Source: Flavobacterium sp. Leaf82
GTDB lineage: Bacteria > Bacteroidota > Bacteroidia > Flavobacteriales > Flavobacteriaceae
NCBI RefSeq assembly: GCF_001422725.1
Contig: NZ_LMMA01000001.1
Coordinates: 186,001 to 250,000 of the forward strand
Length of the DNA: 64,000 nt
Reading direction: 5' to 3'
Below, in pieces: positions 26,797-36,958 of this stretch. Within the stretch, counting starts at the first letter, position 1. Each line of letters starts with the position of its first letter. The notes beneath the pieces were generated by a model. It ran no database searches. It was not told the origin of the DNA and worked only from the letters and a program-made list of their open reading frames with translations. Made by a program: the position numbers and the translations under genes.

Positions 26797-26808
26797 AAAG
26801 AAAAAAAG

Positions 26809-26918
26809 TTGCCACGAATTGCACAAATTAGCACAAATTAATTTAGACTTGCTTTATAAAAATTCGTTCAGATTCGTGAAATTGCTTCGCCTGTTCGCTG
26901 TCGCTCGGGTCGTGGCAA
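26809..26918. repeat. Dispersed TGCCACGAA inverted repeat, copy C, with GC-rich insertion
   Basis: The left arm starts TTGCCACGAATT (26809) and the right arm ends CGTGGCAA (26911-26918). Inside the right arm, after GATTCGTGAAATT, there is a GC-rich stretch of about 27 bp (about 26884-26910, with TTCGCTGTCGCTCGGG) that is absent from copies A, B and D. Confidence 0.75.
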
Positions 26919-26934
26919 AAAATATTTAAAACAA

Positions 26935-26965
26935 AAATGGCGTATGAAAATCTCATACGCCATTT
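26935..26965 (-). terminator. Terminator of the multidomain amylase gene
   Basis: A 13-bp stem (26935-26947 with 26953-26965, AAATGGCGTATGA) has a 5-nt loop and A/T flanks, and lies 22 bp after the stop codon. Confidence 0.85.
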
Positions 26966-26986
26966 GTTTTTATAACTAGATTAAAA

Positions 26987-29900
26987 TTATTTAACGATCA
27001 GTTTTTTATTCACATTAATGTCTTTAGTATTGATATTTACAATATAAATACCAGAAGGCAAATGATGATTAATTTGTCCTGAAGTTGAAAGTTTTTGAGT
27101 TAAAACAGTTTTTCCGTTCATGTCAGAAACTGTAATTAAAGCTAAATCTCCAGATTCTAATTCAGGTAATGAAACATTAAATTGATTGTCTGTAGAAGGA
27201 TTTGGATAAATGGTAACTACTTTTTCTGTTGCAATGATTTCTTCAGTTTGAAGAGACGATTTAGCAGTTAAACCTGAAACTGTAGTAGTTTCTAATTGCC
27301 ATTGTGCACTAAACCAACCATCTTGAGAATTACCATATTGTGCAAATCCTGTTTGATTTTCAACATGAATAATATTTCCGGTTTGCCATCTGTTTCTTAA
27401 TCTAACCCAAGTTCCGTCGATATAATCGCTCGACCATTGTGCGCTCCAGAAAGTAGTATCGGTTATATTAGCCTGAACACTTCCGGTTTGACTTTCGATA
27501 TTGATCAATTCGCCAGTTGCTACATTTTTAAGCACAAAATAAGTTGCATCAATAGCGATTTTTTGCCATTTGTAATTGTTGTTAGAAATCGTTGCACCAT
27601 AACCTACATTGGCTCCGGCATCAGATAAATAAGCACCAGTCCATCTGTTTTTGATCGTGTAATATGTTCCTGTTGCAGTCGAAACTGTTACAGCACAAGT
27701 ACTTGTTTTGCTTCCGTCAACGGTTGTAACAGTAATTGTTGCTGATCCATTTGCTACAGCCGTTACCAATCCAGATGAATTTACAGTTGCCACAGCGGTA
27801 TTACTTGAACTGTAGTTTACAGATTTGTTTGTTGCATTTGCCGGAAGAATTGTTGGAGTCAATTGTTGTGTTCCACCAACAGATAATGATGCTGAGGTTG
27901 GGCTCAAACTCACACTTGTTACTGCTACATTTGTTGCATTTACTGTTACTGCACAAGTTGCCGTTTTTGCTCCATCCTGAGTTGTAACGGTTATTGTTGC
28001 AGAACCTGCAGCTACAGCCGTTATTAATCCGGAACTATTTACAGTTGCTACAGCAGTATTATTTGAACTATAAGTTACTGTTTTGTTCGTTGCTGTTGCA
28101 GGAGCAACTGTAGGTGTTAATTGTTGTGTTGCACCTACTAATAAAGAGGAAGTTGTTGGAGACAATGTAACTCCTGTAACCGCTACCACTGTTCCTGGGT
28201 TCGAGTCGTACCAAGTTGTGTTCATGTACCAACCTGTTTTGTTTCTGCTTAAATCAGCAGATTGACTTGTTCCGTCATTAAAAATTAAATTAGTCGACGT
28301 TACATTTGTAAACGTATAACTATACCAACCATTTCCGGCGTTCGTCATGTTTACACCTGGCCATGATGCATCTGCCAAAACTCCTGTTGGTAAAGCACTC
28401 CAATAATAAATCTTGATTCCAGTTCCCCAATTTGATGGTTTATAGAAATAAACGGTGAAATTAGTATTTGGGTTTACAGTAATTGCTGCAATTGCGGTTT
28501 TGCTTCCGTCTTGTGTTGTTACGGTAATATTTGTTGTTCCTGCTGAAAGTGCAGTTACCAATCCAGATGAATTTACAGTCGCAACTCCTGTATTGCTAGA
28601 ACTCCACGTTACTGTTTTGTTTGTTGCATTTGCGGGAGAAATTGTAGCAGAAAGCTGTTGTGTGTTTCCTGCATATAAACTCGCAGTTGTTGGCGAAACA
28701 CTTACTGAAGCAACCGGAATTGCCGCAACTGTTATTGCCGAAGTTGCTGTTTTGTTTCCGTCAACTGTTTTAACTGTAATCGTTGTTGTACCTGCTGAAA
28801 CCGCTGTAACTAATCCAGATGCGTTTACCGTTGCTACGGCTGTATTGCTTGAAGTCCAGGTTAAGTTCTGGTTTGTTGCATTTGCCGGAGCAATAGTTGG
28901 ATTTAATTGTTGTGTAGATCCTAAACCAACAGTTACCGTCGCCGGACTCACCGAAACTCCTGTAACAGCTACAACCGGTGCATTTGTATTAGTTAAAACC
29001 AAATATTCGTAAGCCGCGAATGTTCTCGTTGCGCCAGTAGTTAAAGTTACCGAGGCATTGTTGTTATAAGGATTCACATAAGTTCCTGCCAAAGCTGCCG
29101 GAATAACATAGGATTTAGAAGCATTTCTTAAATTCGACATTACGATTACTTTTTCAGTACCCAATGTTTTGGTAAAAATGCTAATATCATCATTGGCATA
29201 CATCGTTAAATCTCCACGGCGTATTGCTGCGCTTGTGGTTCTGAAATTTAAGATTTTTGCAAAATCAGCTGCTGCAGTTGGATTTTGAGACCAGTTGAAT
29301 TTGAATCCTGTCCAAGGCCAATCGGTTTTGGGTTCGTAATCAATTTCCTGTCCGCTCATTAAAAAAGGAACCCCTTTCATATAAGCCGATACTAAGAAAT
29401 TTGCAACGATCCCATTATGGTTGTTGAAGATTACAAAAGGTCTTTGTACGCCATTATCATTAGTATAGGTATCATGATTTCCGGTGTAACGAACAGCTTG
29501 ATTTGAACCTGTAGCATTTGCATATTCATAATCATTTATAGTTTGAAAACGTGTTGAAACCGGACCTCCGGCAGCTACATCTTTTAAGGCATTCCAAAAC
29601 CATCTGTCACCAAAATTCATATCAAAACCAGCCGTAAAGTTGGCTTGTCTGTCTCCTTCGGCTAACATTAATAATTTATGAGAAGAAATTCCGCGTATGT
29701 TTCCAATAACTTCAGACCAGAAATCAAGCGGAGGATTATTAGCATAATCGCAACGATATCCGTCTACGTTTGCAGCCAGAATCCAATAGCGCATAGCATC
29801 TTTTATCGCATTTCTTGTCGCTGAACTATTAAGATCAAGCGCCGCAATATCAGAGAAGTTTCCTAATTGCTGAATCGTAGTTCCGCTTCGCATATAATAT

Positions 29901-30361
29901 TCCGGATGCGAAACTGTCCAGGCATTATCCCAAGACGTTCCATTGATGGCAATGTCAAGAATAACTGCCATTCCGCGGCTATGAGCGCCATCGACCAAAG
30001 TTCTTAAGTCTGAAAGCGAACCATATTCTGATCCAACGGCTTTAAAATCTTTAATACAATAAGGCGAAGCTGAACTTTTAGAATCAGTACCGTGTGGGTA
30101 AATGGGCATTAAATAAATAACGTTGGTACCAAGTGCTTTTATATTATCTAAACGGGCGGTTACTCCGGCTAAATTTCCGTTGGCACTAAACGGACGAATA
30201 TGTACCTGATACATGTTTACATCCCGGGTATCCGGAACACCAGCGAATGGCGTGCCGTACTGAGGCGGATCTTGTGCATAAACGGAACTTGCAAATAATA
30301 ACAGAAAACAGACTAATGTTTTCATGAAATGAAATAATCCTGAGGTAATATTGATTTTCAT
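26987..30361 (-). CDS. Multidomain GH13 alpha-amylase, T9SS-exported
   Basis: This extracellular starch-degrading enzyme has 1124 residues from the ATG at 30361; an ATG at 30325 would leave a tighter signal peptide (MKTLVCFLLLFASSVYAQ). Domains in order are a GH13 barrel (about 45-460), two BIG2 Ig-like domains (462-630), a starch-binding module of CBM26/25 style (about 632-715), two more BIG2 domains (724-895), a ricin-like beta-trefoil (about 896-1035) and a T9SS type A sorting domain (to the end, IYPNPS). The GH13 nucleophile is Asp205 (GYRCDYA), acid/base Glu235 (LAEGD) and third acid Asp297 (GNHDT). It is the last gene of the alpha-glucan locus and probably makes the first cut in starch outside the cell. 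Confidence 0.92.
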   Translation of the reverse strand: MKINITSGLFHFMKTLVCFLLLFASSVYAQDPPQYGTPFAGVPDTRDVNMYQVHIRPFSANGNLAGVTARLDNIKALGTNVIYLMPIYPHGTDSKSSASPYCIKDFKAVGSEYGSLSDLRTLVDGAHSRGMAVILDIAINGTSWDNAWTVSHPEYYMRSGTTIQQLGNFSDIAALDLNSSATRNAIKDAMRYWILAANVDGYRCDYANNPPLDFWSEVIGNIRGISSHKLLMLAEGDRQANFTAGFDMNFGDRWFWNALKDVAAGGPVSTRFQTINDYEYANATGSNQAVRYTGNHDTYTNDNGVQRPFVIFNNHNGIVANFLVSAYMKGVPFLMSGQEIDYEPKTDWPWTGFKFNWSQNPTAAADFAKILNFRTTSAAIRRGDLTMYANDDISIFTKTLGTEKVIVMSNLRNASKSYVIPAALAGTYVNPYNNNASVTLTTGATRTFAAYEYLVLTNTNAPVVAVTGVSVSPATVTVGLGSTQQLNPTIAPANATNQNLTWTSSNTAVATVNASGLVTAVSAGTTTITVKTVDGNKTATSAITVAAIPVASVSVSPTTASLYAGNTQQLSATISPANATNKTVTWSSSNTGVATVNSSGLVTALSAGTTNITVTTQDGSKTAIAAITVNPNTNFTVYFYKPSNWGTGIKIYYWSALPTGVLADASWPGVNMTNAGNGWYSYTFTNVTSTNLIFNDGTSQSADLSRNKTGWYMNTTWYDSNPGTVVAVTGVTLSPTTSSLLVGATQQLTPTVAPATATNKTVTYSSNNTAVATVNSSGLITAVAAGSATITVTTQDGAKTATCAVTVNATNVAVTSVSLSPTSASLSVGGTQQLTPTILPANATNKSVNYSSSNTAVATVNSSGLVTAVANGSATITVTTVDGSKTSTCAVTVSTATGTYYTIKNRWTGAYLSDAGANVGYGATISNNNYKWQKIAIDATYFVLKNVATGELINIESQTGSVQANITDTTFWSAQWSSDYIDGTWVRLRNRWQTGNIIHVENQTGFAQYGNSQDGWFSAQWQLETTTVSGLTAKSSLQTEEIIATEKVVTIYPNPSTDNQFNVSLPELESGDLALITVSDMNGKTVLTQKLSTSGQINHHLPSGIYIVNINTKDINVNKKLIVK

Positions 30362-30480
30362 AATTTTTGTTTTTTGCATGCTTGTCAGCATCTTTAACTA
30401 AAATTCATTTTCACTCGCATTGTTTTTAAATTCGACAAACATTTTGTGGTTAATAGTTTTGTAGTAAAATTTTTAATTTT

Positions 30481-30496
30481 TGCTCAAAAATGAGCA
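30481..30496. promoter_or_regulatory. 16-bp palindrome upstream of the T9SS amylase
   Basis: TGCTCA-AAAA-TGAGCA is a perfect inverted repeat 120 bp upstream of the amylase start. It could be an operator or part of a hairpin next to repeat copy D. Function is inferred only. Confidence 0.35.
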
Positions 30497-30504
30497 TAAG
30501 TTTC

Positions 30505-30579
30505 TGCCACGAATTTCACGAATTGGCACAAATTTTAATCTGCAGCCTCAATTCGTGGAATTCGTGAAAATTCGTGGCA
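30505..30579. repeat. Dispersed TGCCACGAA inverted repeat, copy D
   Basis: The arms are TGCCACGAATTTCACGAATT (30505-30524) and the matching sequence 30559-30579, which has one extra A. The element lies between the GH97 and T9SS amylase genes and may split the locus into two transcription units. Confidence 0.78.
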
Positions 30580-30594
30580 AAAAAACTTAGTAAT

Positions 30595-32796
<2,202 letters not shown>

Positions 32797-32824
32797 CTAA
32801 TTTAATTTTAAAGTTGCGTGGGAA

Positions 32825-34204
32825 TTAATTCTTCAATACTAAATATTGAAATGGAAGTAATGTAATTTCGTTGCCAACAGTTACAGAATTTCCTGAAAAA
32901 GCATCTTTCCATGTTGTTTTTAAAGCTGGCGAAACAAGATATTTTACAGAACTATTAGTTAAATTAGAAAGTACAAGAACTTTTTCAGTATCTTTTACCA
33001 TAGTAAATGCACTTACTGCATCGCTGCTATATCCGGTATAAATTCCTGTTTTTATAGCTGTACTTGAGTTTCTAAAAGCGATAATTTTTTTGTATTCAGC
33101 TAACATTGATGCATCTGCAGTAGACCAGTTAATTGGCGTTCTGGCAAAATAATTTAATCTTTTGTCATAGCCAACTTCTTGTCCGTTGTAAATCATTGGA
33201 ACAGATTTTAAATACGCAGCAACAACAAAAGTAGCGATAGATCCTTGTTTACCTCCAAAAAGTTCGAGCGGAGTTCCTTCTGAAAGGTTTACATCGTGAT
33301 TGCTGGTGTATCTTACTACTCTGTTTTCTTCATTATAATTGTTGGCATATTCTGTAGCATTAGAATCCTGAATTGTAGTTGCAGGTTTAGCTTCTTTGAA
33401 TACTTTTTCTAATGTGCTGAAGAAATTGAATCCAAAAGTATAATCAAAACCAGCAGCAAAGTGGTTTACTTTAGAACCTTCGGCTAACATTAATATTTTC
33501 TGATTTTTTTTGATGCTTCTTAATTTAGTAATAGCATCACACCAGAAAGTTTGCGGTACAAAATCAGCATAATCACATCTAAAACCGTCAATGTTTGCGT
33601 TGTAAACCCAATACGACATGGCATCGATCATAGCATCTTTCATCTCGGTATTATTAAAATCTAATTGTGCTACATCATTGTAATTTGTTCCCGGAGGAAT
33701 AATGATATTGCCTTTATCATCTTGCTGATACCAATTTTTATGTTGTGTAATCCAGGCATTGTCCCAAGCGGTGTGATTGGCAACCCAGTCCAGAACTACT
33801 GCCATATTTTTTTTGTGTGCTTCTTCAACCAAAGTCTGAAGATCTTGCAAGGTTCCAAAATCAGGATTTACAGCTTTGTAATCTTGTACGGCGTAAGGTG
33901 AACCTAATTCTCCCGAAGCTTTTAGTTTACCAACAGGATAAATAGGCATTAGATAAATAACATTTGCACCCAATTCCTGAATTTGAGTCAGTCTTTCCTG
34001 AACGCCTTTTAAGTTTCCTGCCGAACTAAAAGCACGAATATTGACCTGATAAATTACGGCATCTTCTTTTTTAGGCATTTTTTCGAATGATGCTCCGTAT
34101 TGTTGATAGGGAGAAGCCGGAGTTGAATCGCTATCTGATGAACTGCACGAAATAAATGCTAATGCAAGTATTAAAGTATAGACGATTTTTATATTTGATT
34201 TCAT
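32825..34204 (-). CDS. GH13 alpha-amylase, lipoprotein
   Basis: The 459-residue single-domain amylase has a lipoprotein signal peptide (lipobox FISC, Cys20). The GH13 residues are Asp211 (GFRCDYAD), Glu242 (LAEGS) and Asp304 (SNHDV). The N-terminal barrel starts at AVIYQVNIRAFS. It is closely related to the catalytic domain of the large amylase at 26987-30361 but lacks its binding modules and sorting domain. That suggests a division of labour: the large enzyme is released or surface-exposed and this one is tethered near SusCD. It is separated from the SusE/F-like gene by a hairpin and 117 bp. Confidence 0.92.
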   Translation of the reverse strand: MKSNIKIVYTLILALAFISCSSSDSDSTPASPYQQYGASFEKMPKKEDAVIYQVNIRAFSSAGNLKGVQERLTQIQELGANVIYLMPIYPVGKLKASGELGSPYAVQDYKAVNPDFGTLQDLQTLVEEAHKKNMAVVLDWVANHTAWDNAWITQHKNWYQQDDKGNIIIPPGTNYNDVAQLDFNNTEMKDAMIDAMSYWVYNANIDGFRCDYADFVPQTFWCDAITKLRSIKKNQKILMLAEGSKVNHFAAGFDYTFGFNFFSTLEKVFKEAKPATTIQDSNATEYANNYNEENRVVRYTSNHDVNLSEGTPLELFGGKQGSIATFVVAAYLKSVPMIYNGQEVGYDKRLNYFARTPINWSTADASMLAEYKKIIAFRNSSTAIKTGIYTGYSSDAVSAFTMVKDTEKVLVLSNLTNSSVKYLVSPALKTTWKDAFSGNSVTVGNEITLLPFQYLVLKN

Positions 34205-34254
34205 GTTTTTTTGAATTTGGTTTTAATAAACCCAGAATTAATTTAGCTGAAAGA

Positions 34255-34287
34255 TATCCTGCCTTTCGCTCAAAAAAGGCAGGTATC
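34255..34287 (-). terminator. Hairpin between SusE/F-like and GH13 genes
   Basis: TCCTGCCTTT (34257-34266) pairs with AAAGGCAGG (34275-34283), flanked by GATA and TATC. In the minus direction it follows the GH13 start, not a stop codon, with the SusE/F stop 35 bp to its right. So it lies in the SusE/F-GH13 spacer and may reduce transcription into the enzyme genes. Confidence 0.55.
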
Positions 34288-34321
34288 ACTCAAACTAATC
34301 TAGCTTTATTACAATGTTAGA

Positions 34322-35428
34322 TTATTTTTTAACGATCGTGCAAGTTGCCGTTGCAGGATAACCTGCTGCTGCGGGATCTACGTCGTTTATGGTAAAAGTA
34401 ATTTCATAAGTTCCTGCTTCAGGAATGTCATAAGCGCCTCCATTATCTTTATTAATGGTATTTGTTGTAGGATCTGCAGGACCGTAGTTTACATCCCACT
34501 TATCATTTAATCTAAATTTTAAAGCTCCGGCCAATAAGTTAGCAGTAACTTTCCAGGTTTTAGTTTCATGATCGTATGACATTGGGATAGAGTGGTTCCA
34601 TCCGTAATCTTTGTCTTCCGGTGTTGGTGCATGAGTTGATGATCCTACAATTCCCCAGGCATAAGGAGTAGAACTCCATTTTAAGGTATTCAAATTTACC
34701 TTGATTTGATAAGAACCTACACCAGGTAAATTGAAATTGGCATCACTCATATTTTTTAAATCAGCATTTGTATCCCCTGCACCATAAAATTGATCCCAGT
34801 TTCTGGCGGTATTAAATTTAAAGATCGTTCCGTAACCCGGTAAAAGGGTAACATATCCTTGATAAATACCTTTTGAAATCGCAGTCAATGCTAAAGCTTT
34901 GTCTACATTCCATTCTCCCTGATAAGAGCCCGGCATATAGATTTCGCCAAAAACGACACTTTTTTCATAAGGTGTAACAGTTAAAGTGATTGGATCCGAA
35001 TAAATTTTTCGATCCATAGCCGCTTCTACACGAACCACTAATTTACCTGCAACATCTGGAGAAAGACCTAAGTCTGTGGCGATTTTGTTTAAATCGATAC
35101 CTATGAATGCTTTGCTTAAAACATCCTGACCAACTTCTATTCGTTTGGCTTTTTGCCATGCATTTGCGCCGCTTGTATCATTGATTAAATCAAATTGTAT
35201 GGCATAAGTAACTGGTGCTTCGATAGGAAATGCTACTTCTGGCCAGGAAATAAGTAAAGCATTATCCTCTGCACTTTCTTCTGTAAGGACTAATGTACTT
35301 GCAGAAGCCTGAATTGCAGCAGGAAAACTTACTGTTTTTAGTGTCGTTAACTGACCTTCACTTTCGCAGGAAGCGCTTAAAAAAAGCACACTTCCTAATA
35401 GTAATAATTTATTTATATAGTTTTTCAT
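34322..35428 (-). CDS. SusE/SusF-like outer-membrane starch-binding lipoprotein
   Basis: This protein of about 368 residues starts at the ATG at 35428, 13 bp after the susD stop; a longer reading starting at 35479 would overlap susD and lacks a signal at its N-terminus. The lipoprotein signal is MKNYINKLLLLGSVLFLSAS with Cys21. An N-terminal SusE-type Ig-like domain (about 25-150) is followed by two SusF/E-style carbohydrate-binding domains (GEIYMPGSYQGEW, and WGIVGSSTHAP onwards). Trp-rich patches fit starch binding at the surface. It has no enzymatic motif. Confidence 0.88.
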   Translation of the reverse strand: MKNYINKLLLLGSVLFLSASCESEGQLTTLKTVSFPAAIQASASTLVLTEESAEDNALLISWPEVAFPIEAPVTYAIQFDLINDTSGANAWQKAKRIEVGQDVLSKAFIGIDLNKIATDLGLSPDVAGKLVVRVEAAMDRKIYSDPITLTVTPYEKSVVFGEIYMPGSYQGEWNVDKALALTAISKGIYQGYVTLLPGYGTIFKFNTARNWDQFYGAGDTNADLKNMSDANFNLPGVGSYQIKVNLNTLKWSSTPYAWGIVGSSTHAPTPEDKDYGWNHSIPMSYDHETKTWKVTANLLAGALKFRLNDKWDVNYGPADPTTNTINKDNGGAYDIPEAGTYEITFTINDVDPAAAGYPATATCTIVKK

Positions 35429-35441
35429 GATCGTTTTGTTT

Positions 35442-36950
35442 TTAGTAACCCGGGTTTTGTTTAAGTCCACGATTAGCATCTAAAGCTGATGTTGGAATAG
35501 GGAACAATTTTCGGTAAGCAGGAGACGCCGGTCTGAATTCGTTTGCCAATAAAAATTTGTCAAAACGAATCATATCCTGTCTTCTGTGACCTTCCCAGTT
35601 TAATTCGAATCCTCTTTCGTTATAAACATCATCAAGAGTTGGGTTTGCATCGAGTGCATTTAATCCTGCACGCACTCTGATTTGATCTATAAATGGTTTT
35701 GCAGCGCCTGGATTTCCTAAACGAACATTACATTCTGCTATCATTAAAATTACATCGGCATATCTAAAAATAGGAAAGTCATTTGATGCTCCTCCGCCGC
35801 TTTTTGCTCCTGCCGGATAAAATTTAATATTACGAACTCCCGCCTGAGGATCAGCTCCCGGATTGTCTAATGAAGCAACATCAAGTGTGTAATTATATCC
35901 GCCTGCTTGTTCGCCTACTAAAAATTGTTGTCTTCGAATATCTGTTAAGGCATATTTCAGGAAGAAATCTTTAGGAACGATAGTTCCGTTCCAGCCAGCC
36001 ATTCCAAATAAAGCTGTACCATGCGGACCATATACACTACGAACAGCATAAATATTGCGCGATACAACATCAAGGGTTGCATAAATAGGTAAAATGGTTT
36101 CGTCTTCAGGAAGTACGTCTCCAAATAATTCATAATATTTATTGCCTAACGGACTTGAGGCATTTGCTGCTCCGGAATGTAGTGTAAAACCGCCTTCGCT
36201 AACTTTGTTACAAGCTGCTAAACATTCGCTCCATTTTGTTTCTCCGGTATAAACCTGAGCATTTAAATACACTTTTGCCAATAGCGTATAACCTGCCCAT
36301 TTATTGAATCTTCCGTAATAATTTCCTCCTTTTGTACCAGAAAGCTGTTCTACGTTTTCGGTTAATTCTTTTACAATAAAAGTGTAAATTTCTTTACGGC
36401 TTGATTGCGGAATTTTATCTACTGTAATATTATTATCAGTAAAAAACGGAACATCTCCATAATCATCAATCAATAAATAATAAAAGAAAGCACGTAATAC
36501 TTTGGCTTCGGCAATTTTTGAAGCTTCGGCATTTGATTTTTCTAATAAATCAACCGCTAAATTTGCATTAAAAACAGATTTGTATAACCAGTTCCAGGTA
36601 TTATTAATGATAAAATCTGTTGGTAACCATTCGTGTTTGTGCAAACGTGCAAAATCCTGTTGCCAGTCTCCGGTATTTCTATGCGGAATCACTTGTTCGT
36701 CTGACGACATACAGTTCATGTCATACCAGCCATTATCTGCTCCTGCATAACCAACGCCTGGAATATTTTTACGCTGAAAATCACCCGGAATTTCTGCATA
36801 AACGCTTGCAAGAGCAATATCTGCTCCTTCAGGAGTTCCGTAAAAATCATCAGCCGGATATTTATCGTACACATTTTCGCTGATATCTGAGCAGCTAAAA
36901 AGTGTTAGGAAACAAACGCTTCCTGCTAGTAGTATATTTTTAATTTTCAT
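35442..36950 (-). CDS. susD: SusD/RagB-family glycan-binding lipoprotein
   Basis: The 502-residue outer-membrane lipoprotein has lipobox LFSC with Cys20. The SusD fold is visible from the TPR-like helices (ALASVYAEIPGD; EAKVLRAFFYYLLIDDYGDVPFF) and the conserved C-terminal RxGL...ERGFELNWEGHRRQDMIRF segment. It acts as the lid of the SusC channel and delivers alpha-glucans to it. It lies 8 bp behind susC and 13 bp before the SusE/F-like gene, a typical tight operon. Confidence 0.95.
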   Translation of the reverse strand: MKIKNILLAGSVCFLTLFSCSDISENVYDKYPADDFYGTPEGADIALASVYAEIPGDFQRKNIPGVGYAGADNGWYDMNCMSSDEQVIPHRNTGDWQQDFARLHKHEWLPTDFIINNTWNWLYKSVFNANLAVDLLEKSNAEASKIAEAKVLRAFFYYLLIDDYGDVPFFTDNNITVDKIPQSSRKEIYTFIVKELTENVEQLSGTKGGNYYGRFNKWAGYTLLAKVYLNAQVYTGETKWSECLAACNKVSEGGFTLHSGAANASSPLGNKYYELFGDVLPEDETILPIYATLDVVSRNIYAVRSVYGPHGTALFGMAGWNGTIVPKDFFLKYALTDIRRQQFLVGEQAGGYNYTLDVASLDNPGADPQAGVRNIKFYPAGAKSGGGASNDFPIFRYADVILMIAECNVRLGNPGAAKPFIDQIRVRAGLNALDANPTLDDVYNERGFELNWEGHRRQDMIRFDKFLLANEFRPASPAYRKLFPIPTSALDANRGLKQNPGY

Positions 36951-36958
36951 TTCTTTTA

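Noticed and set aside
27736..29012. Plus-strand open frames opposite the BIG2 part of the amylase
   Set aside because: Low-complexity shadows of the repeated BIG2 coding sequence.
35429..35479. Upstream start for the SusE/F-like protein
   Set aside because: It would overlap susD and place the lipoprotein signal inside the protein; the ATG at 35428 gives a normal signal peptide.
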